Shown here: in pieces, positions 51,830-60,743 of the stretch
How the letters are laid out: each line of letters starts with the position of its first letter
Numbering within the stretch: the stretch's first letter is position 1
Source: Exobacillus caeni
Lineage (GTDB): Bacteria; Bacillota; Bacilli; Bacillales; Guptibacillaceae
Reading direction: 5' to 3'
Assembly: GCF_005747095.1 (NCBI RefSeq)
Contig: NZ_SWLG01000002.1
Span: 1 to 64,000, forward strand
Length of the DNA stretch: 64,000 nucleotides
Made by a program: the position numbers and the translations under genes
The notes under the pieces: model-generated
Database searches by the model: none
The model's input: only the letters and a program-made list of their open reading frames with translations
What the model was told of the DNA's origin: nothing

Positions 51830-52849
51830 ATGGGAGCAGAAAAGGTAGTGAACGTGTACCGAAACGGAAGGTTGGAAAGTTCTCATATGGGTCATATTGC
51901 GGTGGTAAATGCGAAGGGAGAGTTGCTTTACGAAGTCGGGGATGTGAACCGGAGAACATACGCCCGATCTTCGGTTAAGCCAATCCAGGCGATACCACTC
52001 GTCGAAACAGGTGCTGCAGACTTCTTCAACTATTCAGAGGCAGACCTATCCATCGCATGTGCTTCCCATAGTGGGGAGGAGCAACACACGTCAAGGGTAG
52101 CAGATATCCTCCAACGATCTGGCATCAACGAAGACAGGCTTCAATGCGGCCCCCACATTCCGCACTCACAGGATACATACAAGCAACTGATTGCAAATGG
52201 GGGAGAACTGACATCGGTCCATAGCAACTGTTCAGGAAAACATACGGGCATGCTAGTTACGGCGAAATATATGGATGAACCGTTGGAAGACTACCATGAA
52301 GCCGGACATCCTGTTCAGCAACGGATCAAAGAGGTTCTGAGTGACCTTACTGAATATCCGGAGGCGGACATCGGCGTAGGAATCGACGGCTGCGGGGTTC
52401 CGGTGTTTGAATTGCCGCTTGAAAGGCTTGCGCTTGGCTTTGCCAGGTTAGCAGACCCATCTGGATTAAGCGAAGGACGCAGGGATGCGATCGAAAGAGT
52501 GACTTCTGCCATGATGAAGTATCCGGAAATGGTAGGGGGAACGGGCAGGTTTTGCACAGACTTTATGAAAGTGGCAGACGGAAGGCTCTTTGGTAAGGCC
52601 GGAGCTGAATCGGTCTATTGTATCGGGGACAGGGAAACCGGCATCGGTATCGCGATCAAGGTCGAAGACGGAAGCGGAAGAGCAATGTATCCGGTTGCAC
52701 TTGAAGTCCTCAAACAGCTGGGACTGTTGTCAGGTTCACAGCTTGTAGAGCTTGAAGACCATTATAAACCCAAAATTAAGAATACCCGCCAGGAAAAAGT
52801 TGGCGAAATTGTTGCTTCTTTTAAATTAAAAAGTGCAAGTCCACTATAA
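51830..52849 (+). CDS. asparaginase II (PF06089/AnsII-type) family protein
   Basis: The 339-residue protein carries the family blocks RSSVKPIQAIPLVETGA, SIACASHSGEEQH, SNCSGKHTGMLVTA and GIDGCGVPVFELPL, with the conserved Ser-Lys pair and zinc-binding cysteines described for the Rhizobium-type L-asparaginases. It would hydrolyse L-asparagine or a related amide to the acid and ammonia in the cytosol. Members are often annotated only as asparaginase family. ATG follows GGAGGTGAATT. It is first in a long + strand cluster with a peptide ABC importer, starting 18 bp before the binding-protein gene. Confidence 0.85.
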   Translation: MGAEKVVNVYRNGRLESSHMGHIAVVNAKGELLYEVGDVNRRTYARSSVKPIQAIPLVETGAADFFNYSEADLSIACASHSGEEQHTSRVADILQRSGINEDRLQCGPHIPHSQDTYKQLIANGGELTSVHSNCSGKHTGMLVTAKYMDEPLEDYHEAGHPVQQRIKEVLSDLTEYPEADIGVGIDGCGVPVFELPLERLALGFARLADPSGLSEGRRDAIERVTSAMMKYPEMVGGTGRFCTDFMKVADGRLFGKAGAESVYCIGDRETGIGIAIKVEDGSGRAMYPVALEVLKQLGLLSGSQLVELEDHYKPKIKNTRQEKVGEIVASFKLKSASPL

Positions 52850-52867
52850 AACAAGGGGGAAAATTTT

Positions 52868-54493
52868 TTGTTGAAGAAAAGCTATCAATTGCTGTTGTTG
52901 GTCGTATTGGCATTTTCACTCGTTTTAGCAGGCTGTTCGAGTAATTCTACTAGCTCGAACGGTGGAAAAGACTCTGACAGTGACGGAAAGTTGAAAGAAG
53001 CGGAAGAGCAGCCGCTTGCTAAAAAGGAAGGAAACAGTATCACAGTTGGTGTGGCGGACAACTTCATCAGCATGGACCCGCATGATACGAATGATACCCT
53101 TTCTTATTCTGCCCAAAAATCGATGCTCGAGGGATTGGTTGGTTTCGATAAAGACATGAACGTCATTCCCGTGCTTGCGGAAGATTACGAAGCGAGTGAC
53201 AATGCGAAGGAATTTACGTTTAAGCTAAGAGAAGGTGTGACCTTCCATGACGGAACCCCATTTAACGCAGAAGCGGTTAAAGTAAACGTCGACCGTTTAG
53301 CTGACCCTGATAACAATCTGAAGAGACACAGCCTTTTCTCTTTAGTCGATAAAACAGAAGTGGTGGATGAGTACACCGTGAAGGTCTCGCTGAAAGAGCC
53401 TTTTGGTGCGATGATTAATAACTTCGCCCATCCGGCAGCGATGATGATCAGTCCGAAAGCGTTAGAAGAGTATGGCAAGGATGTAGCGCGCAACCCGGTT
53501 GGGACAGGGCCTTATAAATTTTCTGAATGGGAGCCCGGTGACCACCTATCCGTTGAAAAAAATGAAGACTACTGGCAGGACGGGCTTCCTAAGCTGGATG
53601 GCATCACGTTTAAACCGGTACCGGAAAACGGTTCACGTGTAGCGATGCTGCAGACAGGTGAAGCGGACTATATCTATCCAGTCCCAACTGAGCAAGCGAA
53701 CGAAATTCAGGGGAAAGATGGCATCGTAATCGAGAGCGATCCGTCTATCATTGTTCGATACATGTCTATGAACACAAATAAAGAGCCGTTTAATGACCTG
53801 AAAGTGCGCCAGGCGATCAACTATGCGATCAATAAAGAGGCGTTCGTAAAAGTGGTGATGCAAGGGTTCGGCAGCGAACTGGATTCAGTCATCGCCCCGA
53901 ACACGCAGTTCTACTCTAAGCAGGATCCGTACAAATACGACATAGAAAAAGCAAAACAGCTTTTAAAAGAAGCGGGCTACGAAAACGGATTTGAAGCAAC
54001 GATCTGGGGTTCCAACAACTCCAGCACTATGAAGGGGATGGAATTTTTGCAGCAGCAGCTATCGCAGGTCGGCATCAAGCTGGATGTCGAGCCGATGGAA
54101 TCCGGTACGATGTCAGATAAGATCTGGTCGGTCGAGAATCCGGAAGATGCGGAAATCGAGCTTTACTATGGCGGCTGGTCTCCTTCGACAGGTGATGCAG
54201 ACTGGGGGATCCGTCCGTTGTTAGGCGGAGAGTCATTCCCTCCACAATCGTATAACACTGCTTATTATAAAAATGATAAAGCGGACAAATTGATCAACGA
54301 CGCTCTTCAGACAGCTGATCCTGATGTTCGTGAAAAGGCATATGCCGACGTCCAAAAGATTCTATGGGAAGATGCACCATGGGCGTTCCTGGCGGTGACG
54401 AACACGATGGGTGGTAAAAAGAACTATCTCGAAGGCGTATACTTGTTGCCTGATGGGTCGTTAAGCGTTCAGGAAGCGGAAATCAAACAGTAA
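52868..54493 (+). CDS. peptide/glutathione-type ABC transporter substrate-binding lipoprotein
   Basis: The 541-residue protein has a lipoprotein signal ending LAGC (residue 21-22), a Ser/Asn-rich spacer and an SBP_bac_5 fold: MDPHDTNDTLSYSAQKSMLE, FTFKLREGVTFHDGTPFNAE, NPVGTGPYKFSEWEPGD and NTNKEPFNDLKVRQAINYAI. It binds di- or oligopeptides (or glutathione-like compounds) outside the cell and delivers them to the permeases encoded next. TTG start after AAGGGGGAAAATTTT. A stem-loop behind the gene separates it from the permease genes. Confidence 0.9.
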   Translation: MLKKSYQLLLLVVLAFSLVLAGCSSNSTSSNGGKDSDSDGKLKEAEEQPLAKKEGNSITVGVADNFISMDPHDTNDTLSYSAQKSMLEGLVGFDKDMNVIPVLAEDYEASDNAKEFTFKLREGVTFHDGTPFNAEAVKVNVDRLADPDNNLKRHSLFSLVDKTEVVDEYTVKVSLKEPFGAMINNFAHPAAMMISPKALEEYGKDVARNPVGTGPYKFSEWEPGDHLSVEKNEDYWQDGLPKLDGITFKPVPENGSRVAMLQTGEADYIYPVPTEQANEIQGKDGIVIESDPSIIVRYMSMNTNKEPFNDLKVRQAINYAINKEAFVKVVMQGFGSELDSVIAPNTQFYSKQDPYKYDIEKAKQLLKEAGYENGFEATIWGSNNSSTMKGMEFLQQQLSQVGIKLDVEPMESGTMSDKIWSVENPEDAEIELYYGGWSPSTGDADWGIRPLLGGESFPPQSYNTAYYKNDKADKLINDALQTADPDVREKAYADVQKILWEDAPWAFLAVTNTMGGKKNYLEGVYLLPDGSLSVQEAEIKQ

Positions 54494-54504
54494 ATCGAAA
54501 GACT

Positions 54505-54529
54505 CGGGCGCTAATCTAATTAGCGCTCG
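54505..54529 (+). terminator. stem-loop after the binding-protein gene (attenuator)
   Basis: CGGGCGCTAAT and ATTAGCGCTCG form an 11-bp stem with one G-U pair and a 3-base loop, without a T-run. Such loops protect binding-protein mRNA and lower read-through to the permease genes. Confidence 0.65.
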
Positions 54530-54561
54530 ATTATTATCCTGTTCATCAGGGAGGGCTATAC

Positions 54562-55482
54562 ATGCTTAAGTATTTTGTTAAACGAGTAGTTGGCATCATA
54601 CCGATTTTAATCATTGTCTCGGTACTTATTTTCTTGTTCGTACATATGATTCCGGGTGATCCTGCACGCCTCGTAGCAGGGCCAGATGCATCATATCAGG
54701 ATATTGAACTTGTACGGGAGCAGCTTGGACTGAACGAGTCGCTTCCTTCGCAATATTTTAGTTTTGTGGGGAACATTTTCCAGGGCGATCTCGGAACGTC
54801 ACTAAAAACGAAGCGGCCAGTGTTTGATGAATTGGCAACGCGCTTTATGCCGACCTTCTGGTTAAGTGTATGGAGCATGGCATGGGCAGTGCTGATCGGC
54901 TTGCTCATCGGGGTCATTTCAGCCACAAACCGTAACAACTGGAAAGATTATCTGGGAATGTTCGGGGCAGTATCCGGAATTTCCTTGCCTTCTTTCTGGC
55001 TGGGTCTCATGTTGATCCAGCTCTTTTCCGTGAAGTTAGGATGGTTTCCAACCGGCGGGCTCGATTCCTGGAAAAGCTATGTTCTGCCTTCTTTAACGCT
55101 TGGAGCAGGGGTAGCGGCTGTAATTGCGAGGTTCACCAGGTCGTCCCTCATGGATATTTTAAAAGAAGATTATGTGAGAACTGGCAGGGCAAAAGGGCTT
55201 CGGGAACGGAAGATTGTATGGGACCATTCCTTGAAGAACGCACTGATCCCGGTAGTTACCATGACCGGCCTTCAGTTCGGCTTCTTGTTGGGGGGTTCGA
55301 TCGTTATCGAGACGGTGTTCAGCTGGCCGGGATTAGGGCGGTTGTTGATCGACTCGGTATCGTTTCGGGATTATCCGGTCATCCAGGCCTGTATGCTATT
55401 GTTTGCCCTGGAGTTTATCCTGATAAACCTTGTTGTTGACTTGCTGTATGGTGTCATGAATCCACAAATCAAGTATGAGTAG
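54562..55482 (+). CDS. ABC peptide importer permease (DppB/GsiC type)
   Basis: A 306-residue membrane protein with six hydrophobic segments. The N-terminal signature is [17 protein letters not shown] and the EAA-type loop is [20 protein letters not shown], which contacts the ATPase subunits. The final segment [10 protein letters not shown] is typical. It forms the heteromeric channel with the next gene product. ATG follows AGGGAGGGCTATAC. Confidence 0.92.
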   Translation: MLKYFVKRVVGIIPILIIVSVLIFLFVHMIPGDPARLVAGPDASYQDIELVREQLGLNESLPSQYFSFVGNIFQGDLGTSLKTKRPVFDELATRFMPTFWLSVWSMAWAVLIGLLIGVISATNRNNWKDYLGMFGAVSGISLPSFWLGLMLIQLFSVKLGWFPTGGLDSWKSYVLPSLTLGAGVAAVIARFTRSSLMDILKEDYVRTGRAKGLRERKIVWDHSLKNALIPVVTMTGLQFGFLLGGSIVIETVFSWPGLGRLLIDSVSFRDYPVIQACMLLFALEFILINLVVDLLYGVMNPQIKYE

Positions 55483-55494
55483 AAGGAGGGGGAG

Positions 55495-56418
55495 ATGGTG
55501 GGACAACCCGAACCAGCTGTACCAAAAAATGACCCAAAAGGACCGCGGGTCGATGTGAAAGACGAAAAAAAGAAGGTGAAAACGCCTTTCTCGGAGTTCT
55601 GGAAAAAATTCAAAAAGCAGCGCCTGGCACTGTTTGCGGGTATCTTTATCGTTCTGTTATTGATACTGGCAGCAATCGGGCCGTATATCACACCTTACGG
55701 ATCAGAAGAATTCGATTATGACAATATATTGGTCGGCCCCTCCCTTGCTCACTGGGCGGGTACGGATGCTTACGGAAGGGATATTTTCAGCCGGATTATC
55801 GCCGGGACCAGGATATCGTTGTTCGTCGGGTTATGTTCTGTCTTGTTAGGAGCGACGGCCGGAACGATCCTCGGGTTGATCAGTGGGTTTTATGGTAAGT
55901 GGCTCGATAGCTTGATCATGAGAATGTGTGATGTCATGTTTGCTTTTCCTGGCATATTGCTTGCGATCGGTATCATTGCAGTTCTTGGACCGGGACTTGG
56001 AAATGTGATCATCGCGGTTTCGATCTTTAGCGTGCCGATCTTTGCAAGGATTGTCCGGAGCACAACGTTAGCGGTAAAAGCGACCCTTTTTGTGGAGGCG
56101 ACGAGGTCGTTGGGAGCGACTAACCGGCGCTTGATCTGGAAACATATTTTCCCTGGCACAACGAGCAGCATCATCGTGTACTTCACGATGAGGATCGGAA
56201 CAGCGATCCTGATTGCCGCGAGCTTGAGTTTCCTTGGGTTGGGTGCGCAGCCTCCTACGCCTGAATGGGGTGCGATGCTTAGTTCGGGCAGGGATTATTT
56301 GAACACTGCCCCGCATGTGACGTTCTTCCCGGGTATGGCCATTTTCGTGACCGTGCTTGCGTTCAACCTGTTGGGCGATGGGCTTAGGGACGCACTGGAC
56401 CCTAAGATTAAAGATTAA
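55495..56418 (+). CDS. ABC peptide importer permease (DppC/GsiD type)
   Basis: A 307-residue membrane protein. Its cytoplasmic N-terminus (about 40 residues, Lys-rich) is followed by the DppC opening [40 protein letters not shown], the EAA loop [20 protein letters not shown], and the end [17 protein letters not shown]. It is the second half of the channel. ATG at 55495 follows AAGGAGGGGGAG; a GTG one codon later is an alternative. Confidence 0.92.
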   Translation: MVGQPEPAVPKNDPKGPRVDVKDEKKKVKTPFSEFWKKFKKQRLALFAGIFIVLLLILAAIGPYITPYGSEEFDYDNILVGPSLAHWAGTDAYGRDIFSRIIAGTRISLFVGLCSVLLGATAGTILGLISGFYGKWLDSLIMRMCDVMFAFPGILLAIGIIAVLGPGLGNVIIAVSIFSVPIFARIVRSTTLAVKATLFVEATRSLGATNRRLIWKHIFPGTTSSIIVYFTMRIGTAILIAASLSFLGLGAQPPTPEWGAMLSSGRDYLNTAPHVTFFPGMAIFVTVLAFNLLGDGLRDALDPKIKD

Positions 56419-56437
56419 GGAAGGGAGGGCAAAACCT

Positions 56438-57424
56438 ATGTCTGAAAACCTGTTGGATATCAATCATTTAAAAACGCATTTCTTCAGCGACGAAGGAGTG
56501 GTACGCGCCGTGGATGGGGTGAGCATTTCTATCAAAAAAGGAGAGACGGTCGGAATCGTTGGGGAATCCGGCTGTGGAAAGAGTGTAACCTCGCTTTCTG
56601 TGATGCGACTGTTAAAGGACACACCGGGAAAGATAGTCGATGGCACGATCGAATTCGATGGCAAAAACCTGCTCGATGTTTCAGAAGGGGAGATGAGGGC
56701 GATCAGGGGGAATGACATCGCGATGATTTTTCAAGAGCCGATGACTTCCCTCAACCCTGTTTTTAAAATCGGTAAACAGATCCAGGAAGCGGTCGAGCTT
56801 CATTTAAAATACGATAAGAAAAAGGCGCGCCAGCATGTCATCGATATGCTCGATTCGGTAGGGATTCCGAGGGCGAACGAGATCGTCGATGAATACCCGC
56901 ACCAGTTATCAGGAGGAATGCGGCAAAGGGTCATGATCGCGATGGCGATGGCATGTAAACCGAAGCTCTTGATCGCAGACGAGCCGACAACCGCCCTCGA
57001 TGTGACGATTCAAGCACAAATCCTCGAATTAATGAAAAAGTTAAAAGAGGAAGAAGAAACAGCGATCATGTTAATAACGCATGACCTGGGTGTCGTTGCA
57101 GAGATGTGCGATCGGGTGGTCGTCATGTATGCCGGAAAAGTGGTGGAAGAAGCGAGTGTTTATGATCTCTTCGATAACCCCCAGCATCCGTATACGAAAG
57201 GATTGCTTGCTTCTGTTCCAAAGATGCGCCAAAACGTAAAACGACTCGGGTCCATCCAGGGGAACGTACCAAGTCCAGATGATTTGCCGGTAGGCTGTAA
57301 GTTTGCACCGCGTTGCCCGGCAGCGATGACTATTTGTTGGGAAAAAGAACCAGAGCTTGAGGATCACAAACAGGGACGATGCCGCTGCTGGTTATACGAC
57401 TCCGAGTTGGTGAAGGAGGTATAA
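56438..57424 (+). CDS. ABC peptide importer ATPase (DppD/OppD type)
   Basis: A 328-residue ATPase: Walker [10 protein letters not shown]-loop [12 protein letters not shown], signature [13 protein letters not shown], Walker [13 protein letters not shown], and the Opp-type C-terminal extension [15 protein letters not shown] that can hold an Fe-S or metal site. I use ATG 56438 after GGGAGGGCAAAACCT; an open frame upstream overlaps the permease gene. It ends one base before the next ATPase gene. Confidence 0.92.
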   Translation: MSENLLDINHLKTHFFSDEGVVRAVDGVSISIKKGETVGIVGESGCGKSVTSLSVMRLLKDTPGKIVDGTIEFDGKNLLDVSEGEMRAIRGNDIAMIFQEPMTSLNPVFKIGKQIQEAVELHLKYDKKKARQHVIDMLDSVGIPRANEIVDEYPHQLSGGMRQRVMIAMAMACKPKLLIADEPTTALDVTIQAQILELMKKLKEEEETAIMLITHDLGVVAEMCDRVVVMYAGKVVEEASVYDLFDNPQHPYTKGLLASVPKMRQNVKRLGSIQGNVPSPDDLPVGCKFAPRCPAAMTICWEKEPELEDHKQGRCRCWLYDSELVKEV

Positions 57425-57425
57425 G

Positions 57426-58397
57426 ATGGGGACCCCATTGTTAGAAGTAAAGGAACTTAAAAAGCATTTTCCATTGAATAAAGGCTGGTTTGGCCGGCAA
57501 ACCGGATCGGTAAAAGCAGTAGACGGCGTTTCGTTTGTTATTAATGAGGGGGAAACGTTAGGTCTTGTCGGAGAGAGCGGCTGCGGAAAGTCGACAACCG
57601 GCAGGATGATCATGAGTCTTCTGAAGCCCACCGACGGCCAGATATGGTTCAAAGGCCAGGAGATCAGCAAGTTAAAAGACGATGAGGTACGCGATTTGCG
57701 GAAGGATTTCCAAATGGTCTTCCAGGATCCGTACGCTTCGTTGAACCCCCGGATGAAAGTAAAGGATATCGTTGCAGAACCGCTCATCATCCATGGGGAA
57801 AAGGACAAGGGCGTTATACAAAATCGAGTGGATGAACTGATGAAGACCGTGGGATTGAACGCCTTTCAAGCCGACAGGTACCCCCATGAGTTTAGCGGTG
57901 GGCAGAGGCAAAGGATAGGGATCGCCCGTGCACTGGCTGTGAAGCCGAAGCTGATCATCGCCGATGAACCTGTTTCGGCACTGGATGTATCGATCCAGTC
58001 CCAGATCCTTAACCTGCTGCAAGACCTTCAGGAAGAAATGGGTTTGACCTACCTGTTTATCGCCCATGATTTGAGTGTGGTGGAACATATTAGCGACAGA
58101 ATCGGTGTCATGTATCTCGGCCGCCTTGTTGAGGTAGCGGATAAAGACTCCTTATACGATGAGCCACTCCATCCTTATACACAGGCCCTAATCTCAGCTG
58201 TGCCTGTTCCAAATCCACGCTTAAAGCGGGAGAGAATCATTTTAAAAGGAGACATTCCGAGCCCTGCGAACCCTCCGACGGGTTGCCCGTTCCATACACG
58301 GTGTCCAAAAGCGATGGACATTTGCAAAACGAAAGTCCCTGTCATGAGAGAGGCAAGAGAAGGGCACTATACTGCTTGTCATTTATATGAAAGCTAA
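57426..58397 (+). CDS. ABC peptide importer ATPase (DppF/OppF type)
   Basis: A 323-residue partner ATPase: [20 protein letters not shown] opening, Walker [11 protein letters not shown]-loop [12 protein letters not shown], signature [15 protein letters not shown], Walker [15 protein letters not shown], and the C-terminal [17 protein letters not shown]. It completes the five-gene importer. Its last codons overlap an in-frame upstream ATG of the regulator gene. Confidence 0.92.
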   Translation: MGTPLLEVKELKKHFPLNKGWFGRQTGSVKAVDGVSFVINEGETLGLVGESGCGKSTTGRMIMSLLKPTDGQIWFKGQEISKLKDDEVRDLRKDFQMVFQDPYASLNPRMKVKDIVAEPLIIHGEKDKGVIQNRVDELMKTVGLNAFQADRYPHEFSGGQRQRIGIARALAVKPKLIIADEPVSALDVSIQSQILNLLQDLQEEMGLTYLFIAHDLSVVEHISDRIGVMYLGRLVEVADKDSLYDEPLHPYTQALISAVPVPNPRLKRERIILKGDIPSPANPPTGCPFHTRCPKAMDICKTKVPVMREAREGHYTACHLYES

Positions 58398-58410
58398 GAG
58401 GCTGATGGTG

Positions 58411-60102
58411 ATGGAAAGAAAACTAGTAGTAATCGCGATCCAGGAAGAATACTTAGCTATTATCTCCAAGCAGATCAAAGAAATAGTCGGAGACATGATA
58501 AAAGTAAAATCCATTACAGTAAAAGACATAACAAAGGAATCTGTCAGCCCAAACGATGTCGTATTGTTGTCTGGTATCTTTATAAAAGAACTGATACTGC
58601 CTTTTATACCTGTTGATGCAAGATGCGTGATAGCAAAAAGAGCAATTAATATCGTTAACTTGAGAGACTTGATCGACTTGCCAAAGGGACAGAACATCCT
58701 GATTGTGAACGACAACCGGATCAACACGAAGGAAACCCTTGAAATGCTGACTCAAATTTTATTTGAGCATCACTATCTGGCATATGATCCGGAGCATCCT
58801 TTTCCGGAGAAGATCGATTATGTCGTAACACCAGGGGAGAAGCACCTTGTCCCAAAAGCATTTGCGAAGGTGATCGACATTGGACCGAGGGTGCTGGACC
58901 TTGAGACGCTGCTTGAATTGTTCGAAGCGTTCGGTCTGCAAGAACAAAGTTCTGTTTTTGTAAAAAGGTATATCAAATCACTCGTATCGGTCACGAAGGT
59001 TTCCTATGGAAACGATCCGAAAGCTTTTTTAACAGAGTCAGTAAAGACAGCGGCATCAAGGAGTTTTGAAGATATTGTAGCATCCAGCTTGAAAATGAAA
59101 GAGCTCGTACATATCGCACAAAAAGTTGCTAAAACCCACTATCCGGTCTTGATAACGGGAGAAAAAGGAACAGGCAAAACGATGCTGGCAGAGGCGATCC
59201 ATAATCATTCTGCTGTCTCCGATCATCCTTTTGTAACCGTGAACTGTTCGATGAAAAACAATGAACTGCTGGAGGAAGAGTTATTCGGGGTAGATGATAA
59301 TCCTGGTTTAGTAGAGTTGGCCCACGGCGGGACACTATTTATCAAGGAAATAGACCATCTCCCACACTCTATCCAGAAACGTGTCGTTCAGTACCTGGAG
59401 AACAACCATCTTTTCCGGATTGGCAAAAAAAACGCCATCCCGATCAATGTAAGGCTGATTGCAACAAGCAATAGCGATTTAAATTCCCTGGTCCAGAGCG
59501 AAGCCGTGGTGACAGATCTTTATTATTACCTGGCTCCTTTTAGTATGAACGTTCCATCATTCAATAGTCGGAAGGAAGACCTGGAACCTCTGATCGATGC
59601 CTTCTTGAAGCAGTTCTCACAAAGCGATGTGCATTTTTCAATAGAGGTATTGGAAGCGTTCCATCACTATCACTGGCCGGGAAACGTCCGGGAACTGTAT
59701 AACGTCATCTCTTATTGCGTTTGCCTGGAAGAGAAAACAATCACAAAGGCAAACCTGCCATTATTCTTCAACGGGGAAGTAAAGGAGAAAGAACAGGACA
59801 TAGGGCTGGAAACCAAATCCATTATCGAAAGTATCGAAAAACATGGATTTTTAGACGAAAGCATCGCGATATTGACTGTTTTTGAAAATGGCAAGAAAAT
59901 GCAAAAGTCCTTCGGAAGAATAAAAGTCCGCAAGCAACTAGAAGAGAAGGGCATCACCCTGACAGACCAACAGCTGCGCAGCAGAATGGAAGTACTCGGC
60001 GACCTTGGACTGCTGCTCGTCAGACAGGGAAGAGCTGGATCGACCATCTCCAGGGAAGGCAGCTTCTTCCTGCATGCGATGTCTGCTACGAATAAAAAGT
60101 AA
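58411..60102 (+). CDS. AAA+ sigma-54-activator-like regulator lacking GAFTGA
   Basis: About 563 residues. The N-terminal domain resembles the PrpR-type sensor and matches the paralogue at 60744. The AAA+ domain has Walker A GEKGTGKT (about 250-257). The segment between LEEELFG and LVELAHGGTLF is only six residues (VDDNPG), so the GAFTGA loop that contacts sigma-54 is missing. Walker B reads LFIKEI instead of LFLDEI. The sensor region HHYHWPGNVRELYNVI is kept. The last about 90 residues (TDQQLRSRMEVLGDLGLLLV) form a winged-helix-like end shared with the paralogue. It probably represses or modulates rather than activating sigma-54. The start is ATG 58411 or 58405. Confidence 0.75.
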   Translation: MERKLVVIAIQEEYLAIISKQIKEIVGDMIKVKSITVKDITKESVSPNDVVLLSGIFIKELILPFIPVDARCVIAKRAINIVNLRDLIDLPKGQNILIVNDNRINTKETLEMLTQILFEHHYLAYDPEHPFPEKIDYVVTPGEKHLVPKAFAKVIDIGPRVLDLETLLELFEAFGLQEQSSVFVKRYIKSLVSVTKVSYGNDPKAFLTESVKTAASRSFEDIVASSLKMKELVHIAQKVAKTHYPVLITGEKGTGKTMLAEAIHNHSAVSDHPFVTVNCSMKNNELLEEELFGVDDNPGLVELAHGGTLFIKEIDHLPHSIQKRVVQYLENNHLFRIGKKNAIPINVRLIATSNSDLNSLVQSEAVVTDLYYYLAPFSMNVPSFNSRKEDLEPLIDAFLKQFSQSDVHFSIEVLEAFHHYHWPGNVRELYNVISYCVCLEEKTITKANLPLFFNGEVKEKEQDIGLETKSIIESIEKHGFLDESIAILTVFENGKKMQKSFGRIKVRKQLEEKGITLTDQQLRSRMEVLGDLGLLLVRQGRAGSTISREGSFFLHAMSATNKK

Positions 60103-60104
60103 GC

Positions 60105-60146
60105 GAACATACCCCTTAATCAAATGTTTGATTAAGGGGTATGTTC
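60105..60146. repeat. long hairpin after the GAFTGA-less regulator
   Basis: Arms GAACATACCCCTTAATCAAA and complement around TG, fully paired. It begins two bases after the stop codon. Confidence 0.9.
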
Positions 60147-60307
60147 ACTTAAAATTTGATTCAATTCAAGTGTCATAAAACTAAAAACAACTATGGTCAC
60201 GATCATTACAGTCTCTTCTTAAAAAAGAAAAAACCTCTTTTTCTTTTTTCCCTTTGTCTGCAGTTCCTTCTTGACCATTTCCGCTTCTTGCAGCGTCATG
60301 TCTTTTA

Positions 60308-60335
60308 TGGGACATAGGGACGTTTTCCCAGCCAC
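60308..60335 (+). repeat. decayed GGGACA left end
   Basis: GGGACATAGGGACGTTTTCC followed by CAGCCACAGTTATTAGTATA resembles the left end and first spacer of the composite elements with the middle damaged. Confidence 0.5.
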
Positions 60336-60417
60336 AGTTATTAGTATAGTTGTTGTTACAGAACTTTTAACATTCCATACATTATTATAAATAAGGTGAA
60401 AAATAGGACGAAAATAT

Positions 60418-60459
60418 GAACACCCCCTTTAATCAAGCGTTTGATTAAAGGGGGTGTTC
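60418..60459. repeat. long hairpin with one central change
   Basis: Arms GAACACCCCCTTTAATCAA and complement with an AGCGTTT centre. It stands 285 bp before the next regulator gene. The rest of the gap (60460-60743) holds only a short relic at 60592-60652 in which the minus strand reads ELLRIDDIGPKVAKEF, a helix-hairpin-helix-like scrap with stops on both sides. Confidence 0.88.
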
Positions 60460-60743
60460 GAAGTGGGTGCAAAAGAGATAAGGACCGTGTTCTCTTTAAT
60501 ACTATAGAACAAACTGAGAGCGCTTATTTTTTAATTAGAAAATAGTTACGCTAAAAATCGCATTTAGCAATAGGACTTATCTATTCCCTATCCAAATTCC
60601 TTCGCTACTTTTGGCCCAATATCGTCAATTCTAAGCAGTTCTTTCGTAGACCAGGATTATATTCAAAATAATTCAAATTAACTGTCGAAAATTGGAAGGT
60701 ATGGTGTTAGTATATGGAAAAGAGCTTTTAGTAGGTGGGAAAT

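Noticed and set aside
1572..60459. Regular repeats as a CRISPR array
   Set aside because: Copies are scattered over 59 kb at gene ends without regular spacers and differ in the stem; no cas genes are present.
60592..60652. Helix-hairpin-helix-like peptide on the minus strand
   Set aside because: Stops lie on both sides within 25 codons, so it is at most a relic and is only mentioned in the gap description.
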